A DNA stretch of 64,000 bases, taken from the NCBI GenBank assembly GCA_963807925.1, contig CAWEDP010000001.1:633628-697627 (forward strand), read 5' to 3'. Within the stretch, counting starts at the first letter, position 1; each line of letters begins with the position of its first letter. Below are positions 45,606 to 53,782 of the stretch, in pieces. The stretch is from CAWEDP01 sp963807925. GTDB lineage: Bacteria; Acidobacteriota; Vicinamibacteria; Vicinamibacterales; CAVVIG01. The notes beneath the pieces were generated by a model. That model saw only the letters and a program-made list of their open reading frames with translations, did not search any database and was not told where the DNA came from. The translations under genes and the position numbers were made by a program.

Positions 45606-48390
45606 TCTTGCTCGGACTCTCGCTCGCGCGCCAATCGACGACGCGGATGAGCGCTTCCAAATACGCCAAGGCGAACGGACCGAGATGGTGCGGCTCGAAG
45701 GTTGGAACGACGCCAGCGTCGCTCCTCTCTTCCGGCCGCCACGGGCCCAGGAGATCAGCGACGAGGCCGGTCCAGCCGTGCCCGGTCAGCACGAACTCGC
45801 TGTCTTCCCAGCGTCCTTCGGCGCCGTCCTTGGCCACTGAGAAGTCCATGGGCCAGCGTCGATCTCCGATCTCCAGCGCATCCGCTCCTGGGCGAACGCC
45901 GAACACGTCGTCGCCTACCGTTGGTGCAGTGGAGCGAAGGACGGTGCGCACTTTCCCGTGGTGCGTCGCAACAAGATAGACGGCCAAAGCTGGGTAAGCG
46001 GTTGCGTCGACCCTATAGCGCTTCCACATGGCCAGTGCGGATGCGACCTCATGTCGCAGGCCGGGGCGAAATTGCTCGTGGCCAGCCCGACAGACAGCTA
46101 TGAGTGCCCGCACGGCGTCCATGTCGCCTTGCCGGGGCTTCTGATCGACCGCCCATCGTAGCCGCGTGCCCGTTGCTCGACCCCGTCGCCAGTCTCGATC
46201 CGTCAGCCGTAGTGCTCCGGAGTGATGCTCACGAATCCACCTGCAAATCGTGGGGACATCGCTCCCGGCGTCGACGTCAACAAACAACACATGCGGGGTC
46301 TTGGCGAGCAGTACGCCAGGCATCCCGGAACGGTCAGGGAGCGCCTCCTGCCATGGCGGATAGGCCTTGCCGATGTCGTGCATCTTCGCGCCCTCAACGA
46401 GGGCCTTGCGATACGGGCTGTCTGAATCGAATCCAAGCCGGTCGCAGAGACTCTCGGCCTCTCGCCACGCATCGGCGAGGTGAACGTCCAGACGGGACCA
46501 GTAGCCGATGTCTGTCCGGGAGTCGTCTCGCAGTGTCTCGCCACGCCCCGCGCGCGGCACGTCGGAGAGGACGTTCGCTTTGTCTCCCGTCCAACCTTCG
46601 GTGCCGTCGTAGCCGCCGACGTCGCGCTTCAGCATGATGAGCATGCCGGGACGGATGTCCCGGGGATTGACACGCTCCCAACGGTCGGCTTCGTCGTCCC
46701 ACAACCAAGCCTTGCCCTTGCTGCTCTCGAGCATCTTCTGGACACGCACGAAGGCCACGGGGCACCCCTCTTTCGCTGGCTCCAGCGGAGGCCCATCCAG
46801 GTCGTCGCCGCGCGGGGGACTGTCGCCCGACCAGTCCCGCCAGAACACCGTCACGTCGAGGTCGGGGTCGGTGCCACGCACGAAAGCGCTGACGTCGGTG
46901 AAACCACCGTGCAGGTCACGCTCGGTCGAGAACAAGCCGTGGACATCGAGAGCGCGCGGCAGAGGGCTCGGCTTCGGTTGCAGCGCTTCGCGCACATCCG
47001 TCTCGTTAAGCACTGCGATCGCGTCTGAGAACGTCTTCTCTTGCGAGAGTGGCGCGAACGCATCGACAAGCTTCTTCGCGCGCGCGATGTCGACGCTCTC
47101 ATAAGGCCCGATTCGATCGGTCTGGCCACGTCCGCTTTCCTTCGGCGTCTCCCAGACCCATGCGCGAGCGTCTTGATCATCGCCCATTCGATTCAGGCGC
47201 CCTAGCCGCTGGAGCATCGATGGCCATGGCGCCAACTCGGACCAGAGGCGATGCGCCGAGACATCGACGCCCGCCTCGATGACCTGCGTGCTCACGCAGA
47301 CGAGGCCCGGATCGTTCGTTGGCAGCTTGCCGGCCTTTCGGTTGGCGTCGAAGTCGAGGAGTCGTTGTTCGTGCTGGCTGCGATCCTCACGCCGAAATCG
47401 CGAGGTGAGGAGAACCTTGTGCTCCACCGACAACGCGCGAAAAACCTCACGCGCCATGTCCACGGTGTTGCAGATGACAAGCGAGAGCGTGCCTACTTGG
47501 TGCTCTTTCACCACGGCTTGCGTGATGGCTTCTGGTGTGACCGCGCTTGCAGTCGGCGACTTCGCCGGATCTGACTTCTTCGCCTTGCCGGTCTTCGACG
47601 GCTTCTCTGGTTTCCACCACGCGACGGGTCGTCTCGCTTTTCGCCACCACGAGAGGCCTCGATCGGTGTCGATTGAGGACTTCAGCTTCTTCTCAAACGC
47701 GGCCTGCTCTGCCGACGATTCGCCAAGTCCCTCGCGCGCTCGATCAGTGGTTTTCAAAAAGGAAGTGCCGACGGTGGCGCTCATCCACGTCGTCATGCAC
47801 CGCTTCAACGACGGAAACCGATTCCCGCGCATCCAATCGAGCTGCGACGTCGTCCACAGGCCTGGGCCCATGAGCTGGACCTCGTCGATGAGCCACCGGC
47901 AGTCGTTGTTGAGCAGGCCGAAGTGGACCGGCCACTCGAAGCGGCTCATGGTGTAGCCGCGGTTGAGCGCGCGCGACAGAAGTTGGTCCTGCGTGCCGAC
48001 GAGAACCCAAGGCTTGTCGGGCCATCGAGCCCACTCCTCGTCGATCGCACCGCCCATGAGGTGGTGGACGCCAATATCGATTTCCGGCTTCTTGGCCCTG
48101 AGCGCGTCGAAGTAGCCCACCAGACGCTGGACAGTCTGACTCACGAGGCTGCGCATCGGCAGGCAGATCACGAGGTGCAGCGGCTCGGGCTTCTTGTCGA
48201 CCAGAAGGCGCCACGCCCACGCCAGCGCGACCTCTGTCTTGCCAAGCCCAGTTGGAACGGCAAGCACCTCGGGCAGGCCATCGACGGCGACCCGGAGCTG
48301 CCAGTCGTACGGTGTGAACCCGTCGGGCGCAACTCCGCGGGTCGCAACTCGGAAGAATGCCGTGAAGGAGTCCTCACGTGGATCGCCCAT
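45571..48390 (-). CDS. cas3: CRISPR-associated helicase-nuclease Cas3 (helicase N-terminal, HD C-terminal)
   Basis: 939 residues from MGDPREDSFTAFFRVATRG. Helicase motif I is VPTGLGKTEVALAWA, motif II IDEVQLMGPGLW, motif III WMSATVGTS and motif VI QRLGRLNRMG. The HD nuclease is at the C-terminus (EGAKMHDIGKAYPPWQEA, ATHHGKVRTVLR). The domain order helicase then HD is the reverse of classic Cas3 and fits type I-G. It degrades target DNA after recruitment by the effector. Its ATG overlaps the stop of the truncated helicase gene upstream. Intact. Confidence 0.94.
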   Translation of the reverse strand: MGDPREDSFTAFFRVATRGVAPDGFTPYDWQLRVAVDGLPEVLAVPTGLGKTEVALAWAWRLLVDKKPEPLHLVICLPMRSLVSQTVQRLVGYFDALRAKKPEIDIGVHHLMGGAIDEEWARWPDKPWVLVGTQDQLLSRALNRGYTMSRFEWPVHFGLLNNDCRWLIDEVQLMGPGLWTTSQLDWMRGNRFPSLKRCMTTWMSATVGTSFLKTTDRAREGLGESSAEQAAFEKKLKSSIDTDRGLSWWRKARRPVAWWKPEKPSKTGKAKKSDPAKSPTASAVTPEAITQAVVKEHQVGTLSLVICNTVDMAREVFRALSVEHKVLLTSRFRREDRSQHEQRLLDFDANRKAGKLPTNDPGLVCVSTQVIEAGVDVSAHRLWSELAPWPSMLQRLGRLNRMGDDQDARAWVWETPKESGRGQTDRIGPYESVDIARAKKLVDAFAPLSQEKTFSDAIAVLNETDVREALQPKPSPLPRALDVHGLFSTERDLHGGFTDVSAFVRGTDPDLDVTVFWRDWSGDSPPRGDDLDGPPLEPAKEGCPVAFVRVQKMLESSKGKAWLWDDEADRWERVNPRDIRPGMLIMLKRDVGGYDGTEGWTGDKANVLSDVPRAGRGETLRDDSRTDIGYWSRLDVHLADAWREAESLCDRLGFDSDSPYRKALVEGAKMHDIGKAYPPWQEALPDRSGMPGVLLAKTPHVLFVDVDAGSDVPTICRWIREHHSGALRLTDRDWRRGRATGTRLRWAVDQKPRQGDMDAVRALIAVCRAGHEQFRPGLRHEVASALAMWKRYRVDATAYPALAVYLVATHHGKVRTVLRSTAPTVGDDVFGVRPGADALEIGDRRWPMDFSVAKDGAEGRWEDSEFVLTGHGWTGLVADLLGPWRPEERSDAGVVPTFEPHHLGPFALAYLEALIRVVDWRASESPSKSARPSEVRRGD

Positions 48391-49100
48391 CAAACAGCCC
48401 CTGTCGTCTCGGCACGGCCGCACACTAATTCGCTGTTCTGATCCGATTGCGCCTCGCGACTCATTCTGAGCGGGTTGGCCGCGCCGCGAGGCGTCGCCGT
48501 CAGCGCCATGACGCGAAGCGGCGGGACCACGCTCTGAGCGTTGGAGGCCTTCTGCGCCTTCTCGATGCTGGTCGCCAGCCTCTGAAAGGGTTCTTCGAGG
48601 TGTGCATCGTCGTGCACGAGCAGCACGTCCTGCCCGAGGAAGCCGGCGTGCAGCGGTTTGCCCTTGAACCCGACCCCATAGCCGTTGAACAGCAGCCGCG
48701 ATCCGATCATGTCGACGGTCCCACAGATCACCGCGGGACGGGAAGGGTCCGCCGACCATTCGCGGTTGTCGGCGAACTGACCGCGCAGCGTGCTGATGGC
48801 GAGGTCGTCGGCGCGCATCCCTATCTCGGGCAGCCGCTCGCGGAGCCTCATCACTTCGTCCGTCGTCTGATCGACGACTGTTCGGCGGTTGACGACGTAC
48901 ACGAGCCGCCGCGGGAGCGACGGGTTGTCAATCCGGGCCAGAAACCAGACCGCGATCACCGATGTCTTGCCCATGCCGGTGGGAACAACACAGGCCGAAG
49001 GCGGTTCGCCGTCCGAGCAAAGCCGGTGATGCAGTTCTACCTGCCACGGGAACGGGCAATTGCCCGTGAGCTTTGCGAAATGGTCGGCGAACGCAGCCAT
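48390..49100 (-). CDS. Truncated Cas3-like helicase (RecA1 domain only)
   Basis: 236 residues. The start AFADHFAKLTGNCPFPWQVE is that of type I-U/I-G Cas3 helicases. Motif I is VPTGMGKTSVIAVWFLA; then RRLVYVVNRRTVVDQTTDE, a DEAD-like VHDDAHLEEPF and motif III MALTATPRG. It ends soon after, with no second RecA domain and no HD. The stop overlaps the start of the complete cas3 (TGATG). It differs in sequence from that cas3, so it is not a simple duplication. It is either a relic of a second cas3 or a stand-alone half helicase. It is the first gene of the cas operon. Confidence 0.8.
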   Translation of the reverse strand: MAAFADHFAKLTGNCPFPWQVELHHRLCSDGEPPSACVVPTGMGKTSVIAVWFLARIDNPSLPRRLVYVVNRRTVVDQTTDEVMRLRERLPEIGMRADDLAISTLRGQFADNREWSADPSRPAVICGTVDMIGSRLLFNGYGVGFKGKPLHAGFLGQDVLLVHDDAHLEEPFQRLATSIEKAQKASNAQSVVPPLRVMALTATPRGAANPLRMSREAQSDQNSELVCGRAETTGAV

Positions 49101-49160
49101 GAAGCCGAGCTTGTACTACAGGTGGGACAGGCTGGGTCACAGATTCAGAGAAATGCGCGC

Positions 49161-49204
49161 GCCGCTCGGAAACTAGACCAGTGGGCCGCTCGGAAAGTAG
49201 ACCA
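49161..49204 (-). repeat. Two near-identical 20-bp direct repeats upstream of the cas operon
   Basis: On the plus strand GCCGCTCGGAAACTAGACCA (49161-49180) is repeated with one change at 49185-49204, period 24. Read on the minus strand each starts TGGTCTA. Such spaced terminal repeats are typical of IS21-like ends; no istAB genes follow, so it may be an IS scar, or an operator 60-100 bases before the operon start. Confidence 0.6.
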
Positions 49205-49238
49205 CCTGAGGGCGGTTCATTCTACGCTCTTCTCATTT

Positions 49239-50771
49239 GGGGTCTTCAGCAGAATCTGTGGGTCGCTTCCGGCTCCGGGAGCTGACCCAGCGTATGGTAC
49301 AGGGCGATTTCTAGGCATCGGTACGAGCGGAAGCCGTACGCCTTTCTGGTGGTCAGTTTCGCTTTGTTGTTGAAGCCTTCGACGATCCCGGCCGAAATCT
49401 CCCCGCGCGCCCGAAACCAGTTCAAGATCAGCGGTCGATGGCGGCGCAGCATCCGGGCGACCTTCTTCATCGGCTCGATGCGGGAGCGCATGACCTGGAC
49501 GCACCACTCATCGAGGAACGCGCCGGCCCAGTCGAGCGAGCGGTAGTGCCAGAAGTCGTCAAACCATTCCCGCAACAGCATGGCGCGGACCGCCCGCAGG
49601 TTGTGTTGCAGGAGCTCGCGCAAGCGGGCGCGCTGCGCGCGCGTCTGATTCTCCCGGCGTTTCAGGAGCACCCAGCGCGCCTTCGTCAGCAGCGGCTGCC
49701 GTCCGCGCTGTCGGAGCGAGCGGACTTCGGCGCGGCGGACCTGGTCGATCGCCTCACTCATGTGTTTGGCAATGTGAAACCGGTCCAGGATGTGCAGCGC
49801 GTGCCCGGCCTTCTCGGCGACGACCTGCAGATAGGGCTTCCACATGTCGCTGCAGATGAACGCGAGCGCCGCGGTGCGCTCTTTCCCGAACCACCGGAAG
49901 AAGTGCAGCAGCGTCTTCGCCCGCCGGTGCTGGCCGATCCACAGCAACCGCTTCCGTGTGGCGTCGATCTGATACACGAGCGTGAGGAAGTTCCCGCCGT
50001 GTTGCCAGTGGATTTCATCGATGCCGATCGCACGAATTCCTGAGAGATCCACGTGATCTCGACCCCACGCGACCGCCATCGCGACCGACCGGAACACCTG
50101 GTCCCAGCTCGTGCGGAACACCCGCGCGACTTCTTGCCAACTGAGACGCTTGGCCCAGGTGGCCAGAAACCACATATAGGTCGTCGTGAGCTGGTGCTTG
50201 CCGTCGGCCCAGGGCACCTGTTCCACCGTGACGCCGCACGCCGGGCAATCGACCCGTCGCATCATGTAGAGGAAGAACACGCGCAGCCCCCAGAGCGGCA
50301 CGAACTCGAAGCGGCGCGGCGCCAGGCGATCGTACACGCCGCCGCGGCGGCCACATCCCGAACACCGTGGACGATTGCGACCATGGGGCGCGATCGCGAT
50401 GGTCAAGGCGAGTCCGCTGATCTGCTCCTCGAGGTGCACCGCGCCATAGACGAATCCGCGCTGCTTCTGAATCCGGTTCAGGATAGTCTTGACCTGCATC
50501 CCGCTGTTGGTCTCCGAGAACGGTTGGCGTCAAGCACCGCCATTCTCGCCGAGTCGACGCGGGATGCGTCATCGATCGCAGCGCCGTGGTCGCGTGTGGA
50601 AGCTGACGGATCGGTGGACGCCCAGAACGCGCCCACCGATCCTTGCAAAACCACAGAACGGTTTCGCACAAGCTCCCACACGCCTCATCGTTGTCTCTCT
50701 TTCAGAACAACTTCAGACCGGAACCTCTCAGTTTGCTGGGGCAGCGACCCACAGATTCTGCGGAGGAGGCC
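49239..50771 (-). mobile_element. ISL3-family insertion sequence
   Basis: A ~1.53 kb element bounded by inverted repeats. The inner 22 bases at 49249-49270 match the complement of 50740-50761 with one mismatch (core GCAGAATCTGTGGGTCGCT). The outer ~10 bases match more weakly. It holds one transposase gene. I see no clear target duplication, so the element may be old or flanked by rearranged DNA. Confidence 0.85.
49246..50499 (-). CDS. ISL3-family transposase
   Basis: 417 residues. An N-terminal zinc ribbon (PRCSGCGRRG..., VDCPACGVTVEQ) is followed by a helix-turn-helix and the DDE domain. Motifs include GIRAIGIDEIHWQHGGNFLT (first Asp), ALAFICSDMWKPYLQVV (second Asp), HILDRFHIAKHMSEAID, and the C-terminal GIVEGFNNKAKLTTRKAYG with the Glu. 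The length and order are normal for ISL3. It appears intact, so the element could still move. Confidence 0.95.
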   Translation of the reverse strand: MQVKTILNRIQKQRGFVYGAVHLEEQISGLALTIAIAPHGRNRPRCSGCGRRGGVYDRLAPRRFEFVPLWGLRVFFLYMMRRVDCPACGVTVEQVPWADGKHQLTTTYMWFLATWAKRLSWQEVARVFRTSWDQVFRSVAMAVAWGRDHVDLSGIRAIGIDEIHWQHGGNFLTLVYQIDATRKRLLWIGQHRRAKTLLHFFRWFGKERTAALAFICSDMWKPYLQVVAEKAGHALHILDRFHIAKHMSEAIDQVRRAEVRSLRQRGRQPLLTKARWVLLKRRENQTRAQRARLRELLQHNLRAVRAMLLREWFDDFWHYRSLDWAGAFLDEWCVQVMRSRIEPMKKVARMLRRHRPLILNWFRARGEISAGIVEGFNNKAKLTTRKAYGFRSYRCLEIALYHTLGQLPEPEATHRFC

Positions 50772-51137
50772 GGACAACTTAAGGCTGATGGGATTGACCT
50801 CGGTATTGATCCGATCTTTATGCACAAGCGGTGGAAGGTCGGCACAGAAATCCGTACCGTTCCCGCCCTAGAGTGCGCCGACTTCCTCGCGTATGAACAC
50901 GCCAAGAGCGCGACTGATGTATATGTCAAACAGAAGGCCAAAGCACGAGCCTCCCTCTTTGCACTGCTTCACGGGAAACAACATCGGTGGCAAGTAGCGG
51001 ATGGACGATTTTTCGAGGCCCTTGCAAAACGGCGACGTGTTCCACGACGAGCAAATGTCCCACAAAGCCCAATTCCATACGAGCATCTCCACACAATGAA
51101 AGTTCTCAACAATCGAAGGCAGGCAGGTCCGACCTAG
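50772..51137 (+). pseudogene. DUF3800-like protein, C-terminal fragment
   Basis: Downstream of the ISL3 right end the frame reads KVGTEIRTVPALECADFLAY and EHAKSATDVYVKQKAKARAS, then a charged tail to a stop at 51137. The P.LE.ADFLAYE motif is the C-terminal mark of DUF3800 proteins. The N-terminal part is absent; the frame upstream runs into IS sequence, so the gene was probably cut by the insertion. Family assignment rests on one motif. Confidence 0.5.
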
Positions 51138-51155
51138 AAACACTGAAGGTATTCA

Positions 51156-51419
51156 ATGGCACTCTGGTTGATCTTCCTAGCGCTTGTCATCCTGATTGGG
51201 TTACAGGTCATGCCTTGGAATGCGCTTGATCCTGAAGCCCTCGGCCAACGACTGGAACGAATGATTGAATTATTGGAGGCAAATCAGAAAGAGCTGATGA
51301 AGATTAGGAAGCACGCCACTGGCGAGAGAGACGATGAGGACGAGGAGGATCCTATCCTGAAGCTTGCTGAGGAGTTTGCAGAGGATGAAGCCGAACGACG
51401 ACGAAAGCAGGAGCGTTAA
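51156..51419 (+). CDS. Small single-pass membrane protein, acidic tail
   Basis: 87 residues: an N-terminal helix (WLIFLALVILIGLQVMPW) then a coiled-coil-like charged region (LEANQKELMKIRKHATGER, DEDEEDPILKLAEEFAED). No family recognised. The base composition is AT-richer than the flanks, as for other genes from 50.8 to 52.0 kb, suggesting transfer. It starts 19 bases after the DUF3800-like fragment. Confidence 0.6.
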   Translation: MALWLIFLALVILIGLQVMPWNALDPEALGQRLERMIELLEANQKELMKIRKHATGERDDEDEEDPILKLAEEFAEDEAERRRKQER

Positions 51420-51564
51420 GGCTTGCGTTGGTGTTTCTGGCGACGTTTCTTCTTTTGGTCGTATCGCTTGGCTTGTTCGTCGATTTCAGCCTTTGGAACA
51501 GCGACGATCCGCTTTGTAAAATTGATGAATCGCTCTGTCGCCGTCTCGCCAGGAACCGTGATCT

Positions 51565-51834
51565 TCATCTGCCGATACCAACGGTATCTAGCGCCTCGAC
51601 TTCGACAAGCACGCGATGGTCCTTGCGCCCGGTAAGCACTTTCAAGACGTTCCGATAACTTCCGAGCGCGTGAATGATATTACCGAAAGGTGTGGCACAC
51701 GATGGGCATTGAGACAGCAACTCAATGTCTTGTCGGCGCATATCCATCGTGACGGTGGTCTTGCAGGCGCCGCACTCTACGGACACCGCGTGCAGATCGT
51801 CGAAATCGATGTAGTGCTTACGTCTTGTGACCAT
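51565..51834 (-). CDS. Small zinc-ribbon protein
   Basis: 89 residues from MVTRRKHYIDFDDLHAVSVE (an ATG at 51921 would add 29 residues). Two CxxC pairs, ECGACKTT and QCPSCATPFG, are 24 residues apart and form a zinc ribbon. The tail is VLKVLTGRKDHRVLVEVEAL. No named family known to me. An overlapping plus-strand frame (51428-51658) starts with a hydrophobic helix but loses any pattern where they overlap; I prefer the zinc-ribbon gene. Confidence 0.6.
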   Translation of the reverse strand: MVTRRKHYIDFDDLHAVSVECGACKTTVTMDMRRQDIELLSQCPSCATPFGNIIHALGSYRNVLKVLTGRKDHRVLVEVEALDTVGIGR

Positions 51835-51946
51835 GCCGTCTGCCGCGCCGAAGTTGCGGCTTCGACAGATTAGCACGTTTCTGGTAGGTCTTTGCCGGTC
51901 AGACCGACGTAGGTCACCCATGTGACCGGAACATACCTGAAAAGAT

Positions 51947-51991
51947 TGGCTCCTCAGGCTGGACTCGAACCAGCAACCCTCCGGTTAACAG
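51947..51991 (-). other. tRNA-Asn 3' half (probable attachment-site scar)
   Basis: Read on the minus strand it runs from the anticodon loop CTGTTAA (GTT) through a TTCGAGT T loop to an acceptor end CTGAGGAG followed by CCA. These are the 3' 45 bases of a tRNA-Asn. The 5' half (which should begin TCCTCAG) is absent beyond 51991, so this is not a functional tRNA but the kind of duplication left by integration. Confidence 0.7.
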
Positions 51992-52090
51992 ATTGATGCA
52001 GGTTGTCTACCTTGTTGGTTCTTCGTGGGTTTAGCTCGGATGGCAACCTGCTGTTACCCGGTGTTCGGCGTTGAATTGATCACAAATTGA

Positions 52091-52354
52091 TCACAGCCTT
52101 TCAATGCCGCGGCGGTGATCAGACGTACCCTTGGGCGGGCGTGACCGCGTGTCGGGGTCCGTGCCTTGGCTATCTGCACCTCCGCTCGCGATGGTCCTGC
52201 GGATGGGCCTCGGGATAGTCAGCGTCCGACCGGCCGCACGCGCGGCTCTGCCGCGTGTCGCGCCCTGCGCGTAGACCGGCAAGCCGGCCACGTACGCGTT
52301 GTAAACGCCGGAATCCTCTTGTTCGAAGACGACCGGATAATGCGTGGCCATCAC
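52091..52354 (-). pseudogene. HicB-like antitoxin, probably frameshifted
   Basis: Frame one reads THYPVVFEQEDSGVYNAYVA, GLPVYAQGATRGRAARAAG, the HicB partial RNase-H-like fold, then loses pattern. One frame over gives YPEAHPQDHRERR, the usual continuation. A single indel near 52205 is likely. Its start overlaps the HicA-like stop by 4 bases, the classic paired arrangement. The antitoxin would bind HicA and repress the operon. Confidence 0.5.
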
Positions 52355-52575
52355 TCCACTCCGGTATCCCGCAGGATGCGATTTCCGAGCCGGCCTGCAT
52401 CCTGTCCATGCATGGTGACCCAGATTTCTTTGCCGCTCTCACGATGAACGAAGAGCACATGGCTCTCCTTGCCCGTGCGCTCTTCGATGTACGCCGCCGG
52501 CGACTGACGCGGCTCCTCGCGGTTATCGGGAATGCTTCGCGAAGAACGCGAAGATCTCCGCCTGATGCGACCCAA
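52351..52575 (-). CDS. HicA-like toxin, N-terminally degraded
   Basis: The last ~45 residues, RTGKESHVLFVHRESGKE then HGQDAGRLGNRILRDTG, match the HicA (YcfA) pattern of a SH..F strand with the catalytic His and a C-terminal ILRD.G. The N-terminal residues are Arg/Ser-rich and overlap the hydrolase gene, so the normal first helix seems lost. HicA is an mRNA interferase. Low to moderate confidence. Confidence 0.4.
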   Translation of the reverse strand: MGRIRRRSSRSSRSIPDNREEPRQSPAAYIEERTGKESHVLFVHRESGKEIWVTMHGQDAGRLGNRILRDTGVE

Positions 52576-53551
52576 TCACGGTGCCGTGATCGCCGCCCGG
52601 CACCTCGATGTACTGGTAGGTCTTCATCGGGACCGACTTCATCGCCTCCGCCCATGCGCGTCCGACCGTGACCGGCACGACGGTGTCCATGTCGCCGTGG
52701 ACCAGCATGATTGGCATCTTCGGGATCCTGCCGAGACCGTCCCGATCGACGGTAAAGGCGGCGGGCGCGAGCGCCACGGCTGCGGCCCAGCGCTGCGGGT
52801 ACTTGATCGCAAGATACAGCGTGCCAGCGCCACCCATCGAATGGCCCATCAGGTACGTGCGGTGATCGTCGACCTTGAATTCCTTGCGCACGAGATCGAT
52901 CACCTCCAGGGTTTCCTTCTCACTCAGCTCGCGCAGGTTGGGCGGATCGTTCGGGTTGTTCAGCAGACCGGGTGGAAGCGCTCCACGTCGCCCCTGCGGC
53001 GGTGCCGCCGCCGTGTCGGGCGGCGCCGCCGGGACTGCCGCCGCACTATTGGGCGCCGGGATGGCCGCCGCGGCGTTGGGCGCTTGGTTTGGCGCAGGCG
53101 GCGCGCCGCGGCGTCCCCGCGGCGCCGGAGCGCCGTACCAGCCGCGCGGGTTGTATCCCATTGGCGCGAGCAGGATGTAGCCGCCAGCCTCCGCCAGATC
53201 GATCGCGTTCGGCCGCATCATTGTCGTGTGCGTTCCGCCGATCCCGTGCAGCGTCACAATCATCGGCGCTTTCTTGTCTTTCCTGACCTTCGACGACACG
53301 AACACCGCGTACGGGATGTCCTCGTTCGTCTCGGCGAAATGGTGCATCCGGATCTGCACCCTGGGGTCGACCGGCTGCGGTCCGCGGCCGCGCCCTGGCG
53401 CCGGGGCCGCCGAGGGTGCAGGCGCGGCTGCGGCCGGCGGCTGTTGCGCCGCAGAGGCGGCGCCAAGCAGATAAACGATGGCAAGCGGCACGCAACCGGC
53501 GAATGCGCGGCGACGTAACAGCATCATCAGCGTCATAGATCGCGGTTTCAT
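52523..53551 (-). CDS. Secreted alpha/beta hydrolase (esterase/PHB depolymerase-like)
   Basis: 342 residues. Signal peptide (GCVPLAIVYLLGAASAAQ) and a Pro/Ala-rich linker precede an alpha/beta-hydrolase fold. Oxyanion strand is PMIVTLHGIGG, nucleophile Ser in YLMGHSMGGAGTLYLA, Asp in MLVHGDMDTVVPV and His in VPGGDHGTVIG. A second Pro/Ala-rich insert (residues ~145-195) is unusual. The substrate is unknown; likely an exported esterase or peptidase-like enzyme. It stands alone. Confidence 0.85.
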   Translation of the reverse strand: MKPRSMTLMMLLRRRAFAGCVPLAIVYLLGAASAAQQPPAAAAPAPSAAPAPGRGRGPQPVDPRVQIRMHHFAETNEDIPYAVFVSSKVRKDKKAPMIVTLHGIGGTHTTMMRPNAIDLAEAGGYILLAPMGYNPRGWYGAPAPRGRRGAPPAPNQAPNAAAAIPAPNSAAAVPAAPPDTAAAPPQGRRGALPPGLLNNPNDPPNLRELSEKETLEVIDLVRKEFKVDDHRTYLMGHSMGGAGTLYLAIKYPQRWAAAVALAPAAFTVDRDGLGRIPKMPIMLVHGDMDTVVPVTVGRAWAEAMKSVPMKTYQYIEVPGGDHGTVIGSHQAEIFAFFAKHSR

Positions 53552-53782
53552 ACGAGTCTCCTATTCGTGAGAACCCTTACGTCGGCGCCGTCATGGAACA
53601 AGCAGGGAGAACACGTAAGCATAGGCCAGGCTCCGGGCGCGTCCCAGAAGCGGCTCGATGGATATCGAGACTACATTGCCATCCTCGAGTTTGAGTTGTT
53701 GGCGCGAGCGGAACAGCTTCAGGATGTTGCATCCGCTCGTCGAGCGTTCAGCCAGGTCGAGATCCGCGATGCGTCGACCCGT

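Noticed and set aside
51428..51658. Plus-strand 76-codon frame with a hydrophobic start
   Set aside because: Its second half is antisense to the CxxC zinc-ribbon gene and is Ser/Thr/Arg-rich; only the first ~45 codons look protein-like.
51947..52022. A full tRNA-Asn gene
   Set aside because: The 5' half is missing; bases beyond 51991 cannot form the D arm or acceptor stem.
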